DNA of 64,000 nucleotides from Lyophyllum atratum (lineage: Eukaryota > Basidiomycota > Agaricomycetes > Agaricales > Lyophyllaceae). The notes under the pieces were generated by a model, which saw only the letters and a list, made by a program, of their open reading frames with translations, did not search any database and had not been told where the DNA came from. The stretch lies in assembly GCA_014905825.1 (NCBI GenBank), contig JACGCN010000014.1:558001-622000 (forward strand), in the 5' to 3' direction. Position numbers and translations under genes: made by a program. Positions 43,131 through 53,853 of this stretch are shown here, piece by piece (within the stretch, counting starts at the first letter, position 1; every line of letters starts with the position of its first letter).

Positions 43131-43685
43131 GGTGGAACAGGGTGGTGGGATTCGAGACCTTGTCCGGGTCGCTGCGTCATATCTCGGGACGATTATTTGC
43201 AGTTGTTTAGCAGCACACATAACATGTGATGTTACTTCGACGCGTCCAACTCGGCGCGTCGACTCCACAGCTTCCTCGCCACTCTCACCACCTTGAAGTC
43301 TCTTTGGATGGTCCTTGCCCATTTTCAAAAGAAAACATTACCTCCTTGACCCCAAGTAGCTTGACATCTAGCTCCCAAGCCCAATAAGTCATGCTACTCT
43401 TCCAACTTCAGGCTCGGAAACCAGTTGGAAACCAGTGTTATTCGGAACTCCACAGCGTATGGGTGCGCAGGTGATATGGCGGTGTCTGAGTGATTCTTAC
43501 CTGCTACCCCACTGAACGAAGGTGGAACCTCTTGACTCCCTCCGCCTCCTTCGGATATTTGACACCTGGAGCTTGGACATACTCCACAGCATTGATGTGG
43601 CCGAGGAAAGGAAGATGCTATGGAGATCGCTTACTCACATGTACAAAAGAAACCACGGCATCGTCTCCACCTCCCCTCCCATACT

Positions 43686-45894
43686 ATGGACTTCAAACTG
43701 CGTCACAGCGTGCTGAACGTCGTGAACGCAAAACGAATCGTACAAACATCGGATCTCGGTCCCCGCCCGCCAGAGACGCCGAAAGCGCGACGTCACGGTG
43801 CGCCTGCTGGTAAGTGGACAGTTCGATTTGCTCTTCCTCTTTCGCCAATCGATATGGTTTACAGGCCCGTGGCCATGGAAAGATTTTAGTGATCTGCATC
43901 CCGAGTTGTACGTCGGCCCTGTGAACTCGCCTACAACGAACCCCAAGAAGGAATGGCGAAAGTATCCGCAGTCACTGGTACGCATGCTCCTACATGCCCC
44001 AAATCCAACAAATCTCAGCCCACTTCGCTCCAGTTCCCCAACTGGAAGCCTTCGCAAGTCAGACGAAGCAAAATCGAAGAAGCAATCCAGTACAAGCCAG
44101 ACGAATGTGTCATACGCTATGCCGATCTGATAATCGGCCAACCTTCTACTCCTCGAGACAATGCCATCAGGCGTGGACATGAAGAAGCGTTTTGGGAACA
44201 GATACAGGCCCCTCGTCCGCCAGGCGTCTGGGTCAGGACGCTGTTCTTGGATAAACCATCGGGTCCTGTGCTACAAATGCTAGGAACAAAGTGGGTGATG
44301 TAGTCATTTATTTCGGCCTGAACTTCAGGTGACGCATTGCTTTATGTGCATTTAGGTATATTGTCGAACCCTTTTTTTTTCTCATCCTCCTTAAACCGGA
44401 TCCCTACGCGGTATCAGGAGAAGCACCACGAGAGCATCGGAGATCGTACGAAAACCTTTTTCTTAAATCTTTCACAGCCGCTGATCGTTCGCTCTCCAAG
44501 ATATAACTATCACCTTGCTCTTCGTGAGCGTTGTGGACAACCGTCAGTCATCTAACGCACGGGCAAATACAAGCGGAACCAACTCATCTTTCACCAGAGT
44601 ATCCTGACGGACATCAAGGAGGCATCCTCCCAGTTTCGGACGACGGAGGTTCGTTCCTTTCCATCCCATGCACCGCCTCCGACCTCAATATATCTGAAAG
44701 AGACAGATATAACCCTACTACAGGAATTACTCGCCATCCACATGGTTCGCTCATCGAACGATAACACCATCATCTCATACCACCCCAACGACTCGCGTTC
44801 CACCGCAGCAAAACACCTGCAATCCCGCGTCGTAGACGCCGGGCTCTCAGTGTACTGGACTGATATCCTCGAGAATACGGAAGACCCGACTTTCGTCCTG
44901 CTCATTTATATGTGGTACGCGTTCTATGCATGGGACCAGGCGCTGGAGCAGCTCTATGTGTACATCAGCAGACTCGTAAGTACCCGTACCCGGGCGAGCA
45001 TCCTCGACTCTTACTGAATCTAGCGTATGAAAGGAACGACGCACCACTACGAATTTCGACACCAGGCCCACGCAGACAATGCACAACATCCATGCCCACC
45101 TCCTCAGCTACGCATCCCTCCTCCGCGACTTCAAAAAGTCTGTCGAGTTCATACTCGACACCCCGAATCCCACGAAGGACTACGGTGAGGGCGAGCGGCA
45201 GCGGCTGCAGAGGGAGTGCGACAATTTGTTGTCTGAGATTGAGAGGTTGGAGGTCGGGAGGGAGACACACACGGAACGGCTGAAGAACGCTATGAACCTG
45301 GTGAGTTGGGTCTCCCCAAAACAAATCAAGAATTCCCCTCGCCCCTGACACTGCTTCCCAGCTTTTCAGTAGCGTAAACCTGCATGATAGTGAGCAGATG
45401 CGGAGGTTAACGCAAGTAACCGTCCGAGACAGGTTCTTAAACCTCATCGCCTCCTCCTCATCCTCCTCCTAATCCCACCCCTCGACCAGCCGCGCCATGA
45501 AGCAAGTCTCCATCCTCACAATGATATTCCTCCCCGCCTCCTTCGTCGCCGTACGCCCCTCTCTCCGCCTCTCTCCAAAACCAAAACTGCTCACCTTCCC
45601 CCACTGCAGAGTGCCTTCGGCATGAACATCACAGCGCTGTCGTCTGACCCGGATATCAAGGGGACGCTGGAGCATTATGTACTGACTGCGATTCCGCTGA
45701 CGGTCCTCACGATCTGGTTCATCGTCGCGTCCCAGACGAATGCACCAGGAAGCCGCATGGGCTCTCGCGGGTGGAGGAGGCTTGCGTGGCCGTATAGTTT
45801 CCTCAAGAGGGTAATTTGGCCCGACCGTCCTGAGGTCGTGGAGCAGTACGATGAGGAGTCTCAAGGCGGCGTCAGCCATAAGAAAACCGCATGA
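43686..45894 (+). CDS. CorA-like (Mg2+ transporter-like) membrane protein, 11 exons, one-base slip in a T run
   Basis: Exons 43686-43809, 43865-43977, 44019-44290, 44356-44445, 44501-44542, 44598-44648, 44701-44975, 45034-45300, 45362-45432, 45490-45550 and 45610-45894 sum to 1,651 nt, one base too many. The excess maps to exon 4: the run of nine Ts at 44372-44380 breaks the frame between YIVEP and FFFSSSLNRIPTRYQ. With eight Ts all phases fit (549 aa). The C-terminus has the CorA membrane signature: MKQVSILTMIFLPASFVA, SAFGMN (the GMN-type motif) and a second hydrophobic segment LTAIPLTVLTIWFIVAS. The cytosolic part is long and helical. Fungal CorA-like proteins are probable divalent-cation transporters, though many are uncharacterised. 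The start at 43686 is a best guess. Confidence 0.8.
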
Positions 45895-46067
45895 GTTCGA
45901 TGTGGGATCTGTTGCAGTTGCGCATGTAACTTGATTCCTCATTTGAGAGCCATGTGGGATAAACGCCTAGTTGCTGTTCTACGACCTATTATGCTACTGT
46001 ACATATCTAATGTGTAATAATGATACTAATGACTAACTATCTTTCATGAGTACTCGTATAACGACGG

Positions 46068-48080
46068 CTACTTTACAGAAGGCTGGAACGAAACAAACGA
46101 CAACACACTCTGCGGCCGTGGCGAGCGCGCCCGCTCCGACGATGAGGACCACGAAAGCCGGGAACTCGCACTCCCCCTGCGCGTCTTCGGCGATTTCAGC
46201 ACATGCACATAATTGCGTGAATACGTCTGCCCAAACGGCCTCAAACCCCACTCGTACGCAAGCACCCCCGTGGGGAGGCCGTCGCTCCCCGCCACGATCT
46301 CGTACTCCCCAAACTGCTGGACGCGTCCGGCATGGTGGGTGAGCCAGGACTCTTGGACGTAGCGCAGGGTGAATTTTTGGATGTTGGGGTTGTCGTGGGC
46401 GATGCGGGCGGCGGTATGGTGCATGTCTTCGTCGCTGGACTTGTACATTTTTGTTAGGGAGAAGGAGCGGAGTTGGGGGGCGCGGCGGAGGGCGGCGGAG
46501 AACTCTTTCTGTTTAGGTGGAGAGTAGAGGTGAGTCCAGAACCAGAAAAGTAGACAGGATGACTGACGACGTGGAACGTGGGCCGCGTAAAGCAGAATAC
46601 CTCGAAGTGGAGGAGCTGCGGACAGCATTCGAGGAGAGAGCGGAAGATGTTTCCATCGTCGTGGACCACGTTACGATTCGCGAAGGAGAGGTCGATCCAC
46701 AGCGTCAACGAGGTCAGCGATGGGAGTGCCTTCAGCATCGCGTATGTCGGAGGAAAAGCCGATAAACAGTGATGAAGTGTTGTTATTCTCAGGTGTCGGA
46801 TGAGGCCTGGGTGCGGTAGCGCCTTGATGAATCTACCCGGCCCACTGAACGAAGTCATTCTCGGAAGGGCGTACCGCGGCAAGACGAGGTCAGACGGGAA
46901 CCCGGTCCCACCTGGGTGAAAAAACGCAACCTCGCGCAAGTGCGGATGGGCAGTAAGGAAGGTTCCCAGAGCCTGGCCTTCCGGTGTCTTTTCGTCTGGG
47001 CCCGAGGGTTGTTGAAGCCGCATGTCTCCCAAGGTAAGCTTTCGCAGCCGGGGCCACCTGCCAGCTGTTACGTGGCGAGTATCGAAGAGACGGGGAGAAG
47101 GCGCGGGACCCCCGATTGTCAGCACTTCGAGGTTTGGACAGTGCTCGAGGAGCATTTGCCAGCACCTCCGAGGTAATTTTTCTACGACTGGGCGTCCGTC
47201 TGCACTCGAACACGGTCAGAAGTTGAACTTGGGTGTTGATATAGATAGGCAACTACTGACCTGACAGCCATTCGAGCGAATCACACTTCACGGCAAGGGT
47301 GAGCTGGACGAGGTCACGAAAGTCAAAGAGCTAGATCCTCGCATTAGAACGAAGGTAAAAAGTGTAAAGCGAGGAAAACATACGTAATCGGAGCCTCTAA
47401 CGGGGAGAGAGCCGATGCCGGTGCTGATGGACTTCAGCCGCGGGCAACTGGTTTGGGAACCGATGTTAGCCTACGTAGGTACGCGCAGTCATACCACGAA
47501 CAATTGTCGCAGCGCAAGCCAAAGCTTGTCATCCGGCATCTCCAGCCCGTCCCAGCAGAACGATTGCAGCAACCGCATGCGGCTCGCTATTTTCACAATG
47601 TGGCCGGCTACGAGCGCCTCGTTTAGGTGATCGCCTGCGGAGGTCCTTTCCACGTTGTTTGGGCGGACGATAAGGGTCCGAATGTACTGGGCGGTGAGCT
47701 CGGGGTGTCGGGTAAAGGCCTCCAAGGCGTTCTTGCAATGTCGGTTCGTCCTGAGTTCTACTCTGGCGTATAACCTGGGGAGCAAGGTCTCCCGCGCTCT
47801 CCGACACTACGAGGGACCTGTGAGATGGACCGTGGATAGGACTGTTCGCTTTACTCACGGTCAAACTGACGCTCAGAACATCTCGAAGACACGTCGCGTA
47901 ATGGCCCACTCGCGTGATGATTTCGGTGGGAATGGGACAACCCGGTGGCTCGGGCGAGTGACGCGACGACGGCGAAGTTCTGAGAGTGAGGAGCTGCTTG
48001 ATACGAGGGATAGGAGATCGCGGGCGAGCAAATGAACGAGAGGGTGGGCGCCTCAAGTCTGGTCCTTCGATAGAACCCAT
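46068..48080 (-). CDS. F-box / leucine-rich-repeat-like protein, 577 aa, 6 exons
   Basis: Exons 48080-47859, 47806-47502, 47447-47384, 47330-47261, 47199-46568 and 46508-46068 sum to 1,734 nt in consistent phase. After a basic N-terminus comes an F-box-like start (PIPTEIITRVGHYATCLRDV, then LSVSLTCRRARETLLPRLYA). Irregular leucine-rich segments follow: LLEHCPNLEVLTIGG, WPRLRKLTLGDMRL and MLKALPSLTSLTLWIDLSF. Such proteins are substrate receptors of SCF ubiquitin ligases and are greatly expanded in basidiomycetes. The substrate is unknown. The start ATG at 48080 is the closest in-frame Met before the F-box. Confidence 0.85.
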
Positions 48081-48843
48081 AGAAGGCTTAAAGGTGGGAT
48101 GTGAGCGTTTAGCAGAGGTATTTAAGGAGGATGATAGAACCCTTGGCTGACTGCCGTAAGCGACTGAATATGACGACGTACCTGACATCACCTTATTTGA
48201 TGCGCCTCGAGGTGCTCCCAACCAAGACGGCTCGTTACACACGTTTCTGGGCGCGACATACACGAGTCCCCTGTTCCTACTTCATTCGAGCTGCGACCTA
48301 TCGCTCTTGGACATCCACCGCAGACAAAGCCTCTCAATATCCGCATACGTTCTGCATCGATTCAAAGTCCCAAAAAAATGGCCTCCAGAGTAGGAACCAT
48401 CGATGAGATTAGGAGATAGGTTTGTCGACAGGGTTCATTGAAACCCCTCAAGGCACGTTTGGGTGTTTTTGTCATCGTATCAGGCAGCCGAGCATGCTTC
48501 ACGCCACAAATTTGCGATTGGCCGGCGAAACATCAGATGATCTGGTTCTGTGGATCGCAGCGATCGCAACGGATTCGAGGCCTCGAGAGCTTCGCGGCCG
48601 TCAGCGACAGGCCGGTAAGATGTGACTACCGAGAGCGATCAGGCCAGAGCCTATACGCCCGCCTTGATGCTGTCTGTTGTTGAAGGTGATCCAAAGCGCA
48701 GCCGGCAAATGCCATTTCGGCCCGGGCCACTCTAGGCTTTGGGCCAAGTTGACGTTGACAACCATTGCGCGTCTATCTAATGATTCTATGGTCGCCTGAC
48801 CCCCATTTCAGCATCTCTCTCCTTGTATACTACACACTACACC
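48081..48843. other. Divergent intergenic region, nothing else recognised
   Basis: Lies between the F-box gene (minus) and the small conserved gene (plus), so it should contain both promoters. The two overlapping short frames at 48422-48683 are not supported. Confidence 0.5.
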
Positions 48844-49577
48844 ATGGGTCGCTGGACGCAATTTGAAGAGGTACCCGACTCCCGCTACCCAAAGTCATAC
48901 TATCTTCTAAGATATTCGCTCTAACCTACAGGACTCGTACCGCCTACCCGAAGGTATGAAACGAATAGGCTACGACGCAGATACGAAAGTGTATACCTTC
49001 CGTGACCGTAACGGGGCGCTCTACCTAGGAGAACCCGAGGCCCATTACGGGACACTGACCCCTGTAACCGAGACGGGTGGTTCCCCTCGAGCCGGTGCTT
49101 TTGAATCCGGTACGCTCCACTCAATTTACCTTCGCGAAGTTCTACCTCTCAAGGCGTATACGTACTATCTCCTCCCCAGATGAACCACGGATGGTGTCGT
49201 CTGTCAGCTCAGGAGAGATCCCATCAACATTTCACGATATTCTCCCTGCCAATCTCATCACTGCCACAACGTCCCCTGTGGACAAGTCACGACTCTCCCC
49301 CACCGCCTCCAGGATCTCCAGTGGGGGTGATGGAAACGCTGTGTCTCCTCGCGCGCGGTTCATAGATGCCGCTCGTAGAAGCGCATTGCCCAAGATGCAT
49401 GGGGTTGTGCATAACCTTCGTCGATCGATGACCTCTACTCGACGGAAGGGAGGTGCTGCTGGAGAGGATGAGACTCTTCTTCGTGCGGGATCGAGCGACC
49501 TCCAGCGGAGCGCTTCTATGGCTACTACACGCTCGAGTGTCTCGGTAGACAACCCTATGTCGGTCAATGACCGCTAG
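48844..49577 (+). CDS. Small conserved basidiomycete protein with an RLPEGM-type motif, 189 aa
   Basis: Three exons (48844-48870, 48932-49076, 49180-49577) with matching phases, 570 nt in total. The start MGRWTQFEE and the motif RLPEGMKRIGYDADTKVYTF, followed by RDRNGALYLGEPEAHYG, recur in many mushroom genomes as I recall. Some are annotated there as LysM/CBM50-related, but no LysM is evident here, so I give no function. The C-terminal half is Ser/Arg-rich with a basic run (RRSMTSTRRKGG) and probably disordered. No signal peptide. Intron 2 is 103 nt, longer than usual for this window. Confidence 0.75.
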
Positions 49578-50754
49578 TAATGTAGGGCTCCTTTGTATAC
49601 GTTTACGGTCCAGGATCACTTACTTGGCTATATAGCTTACTGATATATCTACCCCTTCTGCAGGGTTCAAGTTGACTTGGTATTTGCAACGAGTCCTCAG
49701 GTAATTGTGCGCTAGTCGAGAGCCTTCGGAAAGTCTTGTCCCCCGCTTTTTGAGTCGATTCAAAAAATCAAGGATTGAAAACATGCAAGAATAGCTTTCG
49801 ATCTGGGAACTCAAACGTCGAGTCTGAAAGATTATTTCGCGCGACTGGACACTCACCAAGGTCAACGCAAAAAAGTCTCAGAGCATCCCAAAGACCTCCT
49901 TTCAATCCCGTAGCGACTCTTCATAATCCAGATTTTACTTCGGCGGTCCCTCCATTTGCAGCTCCCTCCTCAACTTCTCTCGGATCTCAAACTGTGCGCA
50001 ATGCTTCACGTCATAGCTGTTGGCGACCTCGAAACTAACGGCGGTCTGGTTCTTCTTCAAGAGTCCATACATGTGTTGGCATCTGACTGACCACCCGATA
50101 CGCCTTTGCAATGTTATCTCAATGGCTGTACTCGTCTCCGAGGACTGAGGATCCATCGAACCTTTCGTCGGTTTTTTAGACAAGTTGGCGGAAAACGTCT
50201 CGTAGGGTAGCCGCAACAAAAGAACGGGGGTAGGTACGCGGATGACGGAGGGTATTGCGTAAGGAATAAGGACTTTGGGCAGCTCGTCCAAAGGCTACAA
50301 CTTTTTGATGTCTACATGGGTCTTTGAAAGAGACAGAGAATCTAGATACAGAACATATATAAAAATGCCAATGCTTAGCTTCTTCTGGTAACGAATGCAG
50401 GAGAGTCGAGAGGCCATCAATGCCAGGTTTCAATCAATTATCAGCCTCGGATCCGGACGACAATGCGCTCGTGTGTCAGACATTGTGTAAGAGTGGGTTG
50501 CTCCTAAGCCGAATTGCGTGTTCGCTACTGGCTTATCTTACGATGACCGACGACCGTAAGCCGGCCGCTTGTGTCAAGTCTTTCTTCGAAAAAGCAATCT
50601 ACGCGAGTAGATAAGATAAGATTGGCAATGTTGAAACTCGTGGCAGACCAACAGCAGGTTCACCTCGTGTACACCAGGTGGAGGCGCGTGTGCTAGCCTA
50701 TATAACGAACGACCAACGACCGACACGACCGCTACGACCTTCCCAAAAACGACC
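49578..50754. other. Intergenic, no confident gene
   Basis: A minus-strand frame at 50291-49935 encodes 118 residues including MYGLLKKNQTAVSFEVANSY and a charged end, IREKLRRELQ. Its composition is protein-like, but no domain, start context or splice partner supports it, so it is left as a possibility only. Confidence 0.4.
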
Positions 50755-53700
50755 ATGCACATCCGGTAAGTCCTTGTGCGCTACCTGTCGCCGACCGCCC
50801 CACTCACCTGCTGCAGACGCGCAGCTGTTCCGGCTACCCCGGAAGCAGACGCCTCTTCGGGCTCTCTCGCGCTGTTGCCTTTGTTGAGCCTCAGCGTGCT
50901 CGTTGTTATCCTTCTCTTCTTCTCTATCCGGTGGTTCAAGCGTAGCCTGCATCTCCCTAGCTTGACTTGGCTGCGTGGCAAGGGCCAAGGTGCTAAAAGG
51001 ACTCTCGGGTTATCTGGGGTTGAACTCCTGCCCACATCTCACAAATCTATTCCTACACCTGGTCCAAGTCCATACGCCGCGTCGTTTAAGCTCGAGAGCA
51101 ATGCTGGCAAAGACGGTAGCACGAGTCTACTTTCCCGCTCCTCGAGCCTCGATGGGCTTCCCCAGTTCGTTGTCAGCAGTCCACCGCCCTCCACCTCGCC
51201 CGGCCGCTCGCATTCACGTTCACCATTCACGCTCTCTTCGCTGTTCAACAAGAAGCGGAAACCATTACACAGACGAAGCAAGTCGTTAGGTGGGCCAGTT
51301 CGCCACCTCACTCCCACTTCCCTGGTGACCGGAACCTCAGCGCCACCCACGCCGTCGCCCCAAGCGCTCCTTATCGACTTCTCCACGTCTGGCTCTTCCA
51401 GTTCGACTTCCTCAGACCTAGGAACCCGCAAGTTCCGTCCTGGCACTCCACCACTCATTTCAGGCATCCCCGTACCCCTTCAAAGCCCCGTCCGACCTAC
51501 CACACACAAGTCGCTCACTTTCCCCACAGCGACCTCCCATGTCTGGGCATTCGATCAAGAGGACGATGCAGATGACATCACAGACTCCCCCAAGCCCTCG
51601 GACCCTCTTCTCTCGGTGTTCAAGCGCTCGTATCCTGAGCTCCTTCACAAGGCGCAGCCGGAACCTGAGCTCCTCATCCAGTATGAACGCTCCCCCTCCC
51701 CTTCTCCGTTGCTCCATGCCCCCTCGACTCCGACCCTCGCACCCAAACGTTTCGGCACAGCGAACCCGTTCGCTAGTCTCACGTTTGCCTCGGCTTCGCC
51801 TGACTACATCTCGCAACGCCCTTTGTCTCCATCACCACTCTCCCTTTCGCCCTCTTCTCCACCTGGCATTGAACTTGTTCCTGTCAAATCTGCGTCTACT
51901 TCCATCGAGCTAGTCTCGATCACTCATGCGCCACCCCCGTTGCATAAACCTCTTAATCTCGTTGATTTCGGCGACGATGAGGAGCCCTATGTGGCGGAAA
52001 TAACCCATGCTGCTGGAAGCCTGGCAGTTGCGGAGCCCGAGACTCCAGTCTTGTCTCAAGCACCTACGCTCCACAACATGGATATGGAGGATATGGAGGA
52101 GCAAGGTATGGAGGAGGAGCGCGACCCTGACGCAGGTCTGGACCACGCGCAAAACACCTTCCCAGAGGCGACCGAAACGCATGTCGAACATGCCACGGAC
52201 CCCTTTGACGACGCCCACGCTATCAATCTCTCCGAGGACCCTTGGAGCAGCCCTTCCCCTGCAGATGGCGCGCACAGCCCGTCAGCGACGCCCCCACAGC
52301 AACTCATCTCCGTGTCCTCGCCCCCCTCACATGTCTCCATCGCGGCCGTCCTTCCTTCTTCCCCCTTGGCAGGGTCTGTATCGTCACCTCGCCACCTTTC
52401 TCCCGAATCGGAACCGAGAGCCCTGACCGCAAGCTGGCAATGGGACGACTCCTGGAGCCCAGCCCTCGTACCTGCACCGCAGCACGTTTCGGGTTGGCCC
52501 CTCGCTCCACTCACGGAGGTCGACCTCGAGGCTAGAGACGTAACCGAAGCGCGTGGGGAGATGGAGGATGACTTGATTTCGTTTGATGGAGAGAGCGCGG
52601 CGGATGTTGGGCGTGCGAGGGTGGCGGAGGTGGATGTTGAGGCGGAGATGGATCCTGCGGATGCGTGGTTTGTTGAGGAGCCGACGGCTGTGTGGGATTT
52701 GGCGTGGAGCGGGGAGGATGGGATGGGAGGGTCGCTGTTTGAGATGGGGAGGGCGAAGGAGATGGATGAGCAGGAGCAGGACGTGCAGATACGCTTCCTG
52801 GATGGGTTGCTCGCTGGGCCGAGCGGACTCGTTGATGTTCACGTTTTCGAGGAGCCCAAAAAGGCTACCTTGGCTGTGGACGAAGCCCCTCATTATGAAG
52901 ACCAAGAAGATGAATCTAACGACATTCACGACACCACCAGCGCTACGATGAAATCCGTTTTATCCACCCCTACCACGCCCAACACACCACTACCTCCCCT
53001 TCTTCCTCCAACGCTCCTTACCACTTTCGAGGAGCATCCCGACCCGGACCTTCTCCCTCTGCCAGAACTACCACTATCATCTCTGCCCCTGTCACCCGTG
53101 CCGCTCTCCCCTCAACCACTGAAGCCCCCCTCACCTTCGCGGCCGCTGTCTCCGGCGCAGACACCGACACCTCCGGCCTCGCCGCCGCCAACGCACCATG
53201 TCCCGACACGGCCGTTGTGGTCCCTGAGGGCGGCGGACGCACCACCGTTGGGGCTGCCTGCTTCGGCGGCCCCGTCGCCAAGGTTTGCTCCGGTTGAACT
53301 TCAATCGGTTATGCCCAAGTTTGAGGCAGAGGTTGAGAGACTGGAAGACAGCATTCTCGTTGTCCTAGATGAAGCAGCCATCACCGAGCCTGTACCAAAA
53401 GTGAAGGTGGTCGAGGAGGCCGTCGTGACGATTGTTGTCGACGCGCCCACCGATGAGCCGCAGGAGGAGGAGGAAGAGGAGGAACGTCTTCCCAGTCGAC
53501 CTCCCACACCCAAGCTAACACTTTCCACCTCCCTTCCGGGGTCGTTCCCTTCCTCCCCTGCAACGCTCACCGTCTCCCTTCCCGCGCCCGCCCCAGCTCA
53601 CCTCTCCCTCCTCCCACGTGCCGTTGCCACGCCCTCCTCCACCGCCAACCCCTCCACCAAGACGGCGCCGACCGCCCGAGCAGTGCCAGCCTCTAATTCG

Positions 53701-53853
53701 AATCGCCTACGCGCCCCGCGCTCTGCACTTGATCTAGCGCTTGCGATGCAGCTGCGTCCTGGACTGGGTGCGGGTGCGGACCCGGCGTGGATGGTGCGGT
53801 TTTTGATGGTGATGTTTGGGTGGGTTGCGGTGCTTGTTAGTGGGGACATCTAA
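50755..53853 (+). CDS. Large low-complexity protein with hydrophobic segments at both ends, 1,015 aa
   Basis: Exon 1 is only 11 nt (50755-50765); a 51-nt GTAAGT...CTGCAG intron leads to exon 2 (50817-53853). A strong membrane segment (LALLPLLSLSVLVVILLFFS) lies at about residues 20-40, followed by basic residues, as in a type I or signal-anchor arrangement. Nearly all the rest is Ser/Pro/Thr/Glu-rich and probably disordered, with acidic stretches (DEEPYVAEITH, EEEEEERLP) and proline repeats (PLSPVPLSPQPLKPPSPS). The C-terminus ends in a second hydrophobic stretch (MVRFLMVMFGWVAVLVSG) followed by only DI, like a tail anchor. No known domain was recognised. No function is assigned. Confidence 0.75.

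Noticed and set aside
44337..44555. Separate small gene reading FFFSSSLNRIP
   Set aside because: It is exon 4 of the CorA-like gene seen in the shifted frame; exon phases show it belongs to the larger gene.
50581..51467. Minus-strand frames opposite the 1,015-aa protein
   Set aside because: Antisense shadows of a Ser/Pro-rich coding region.
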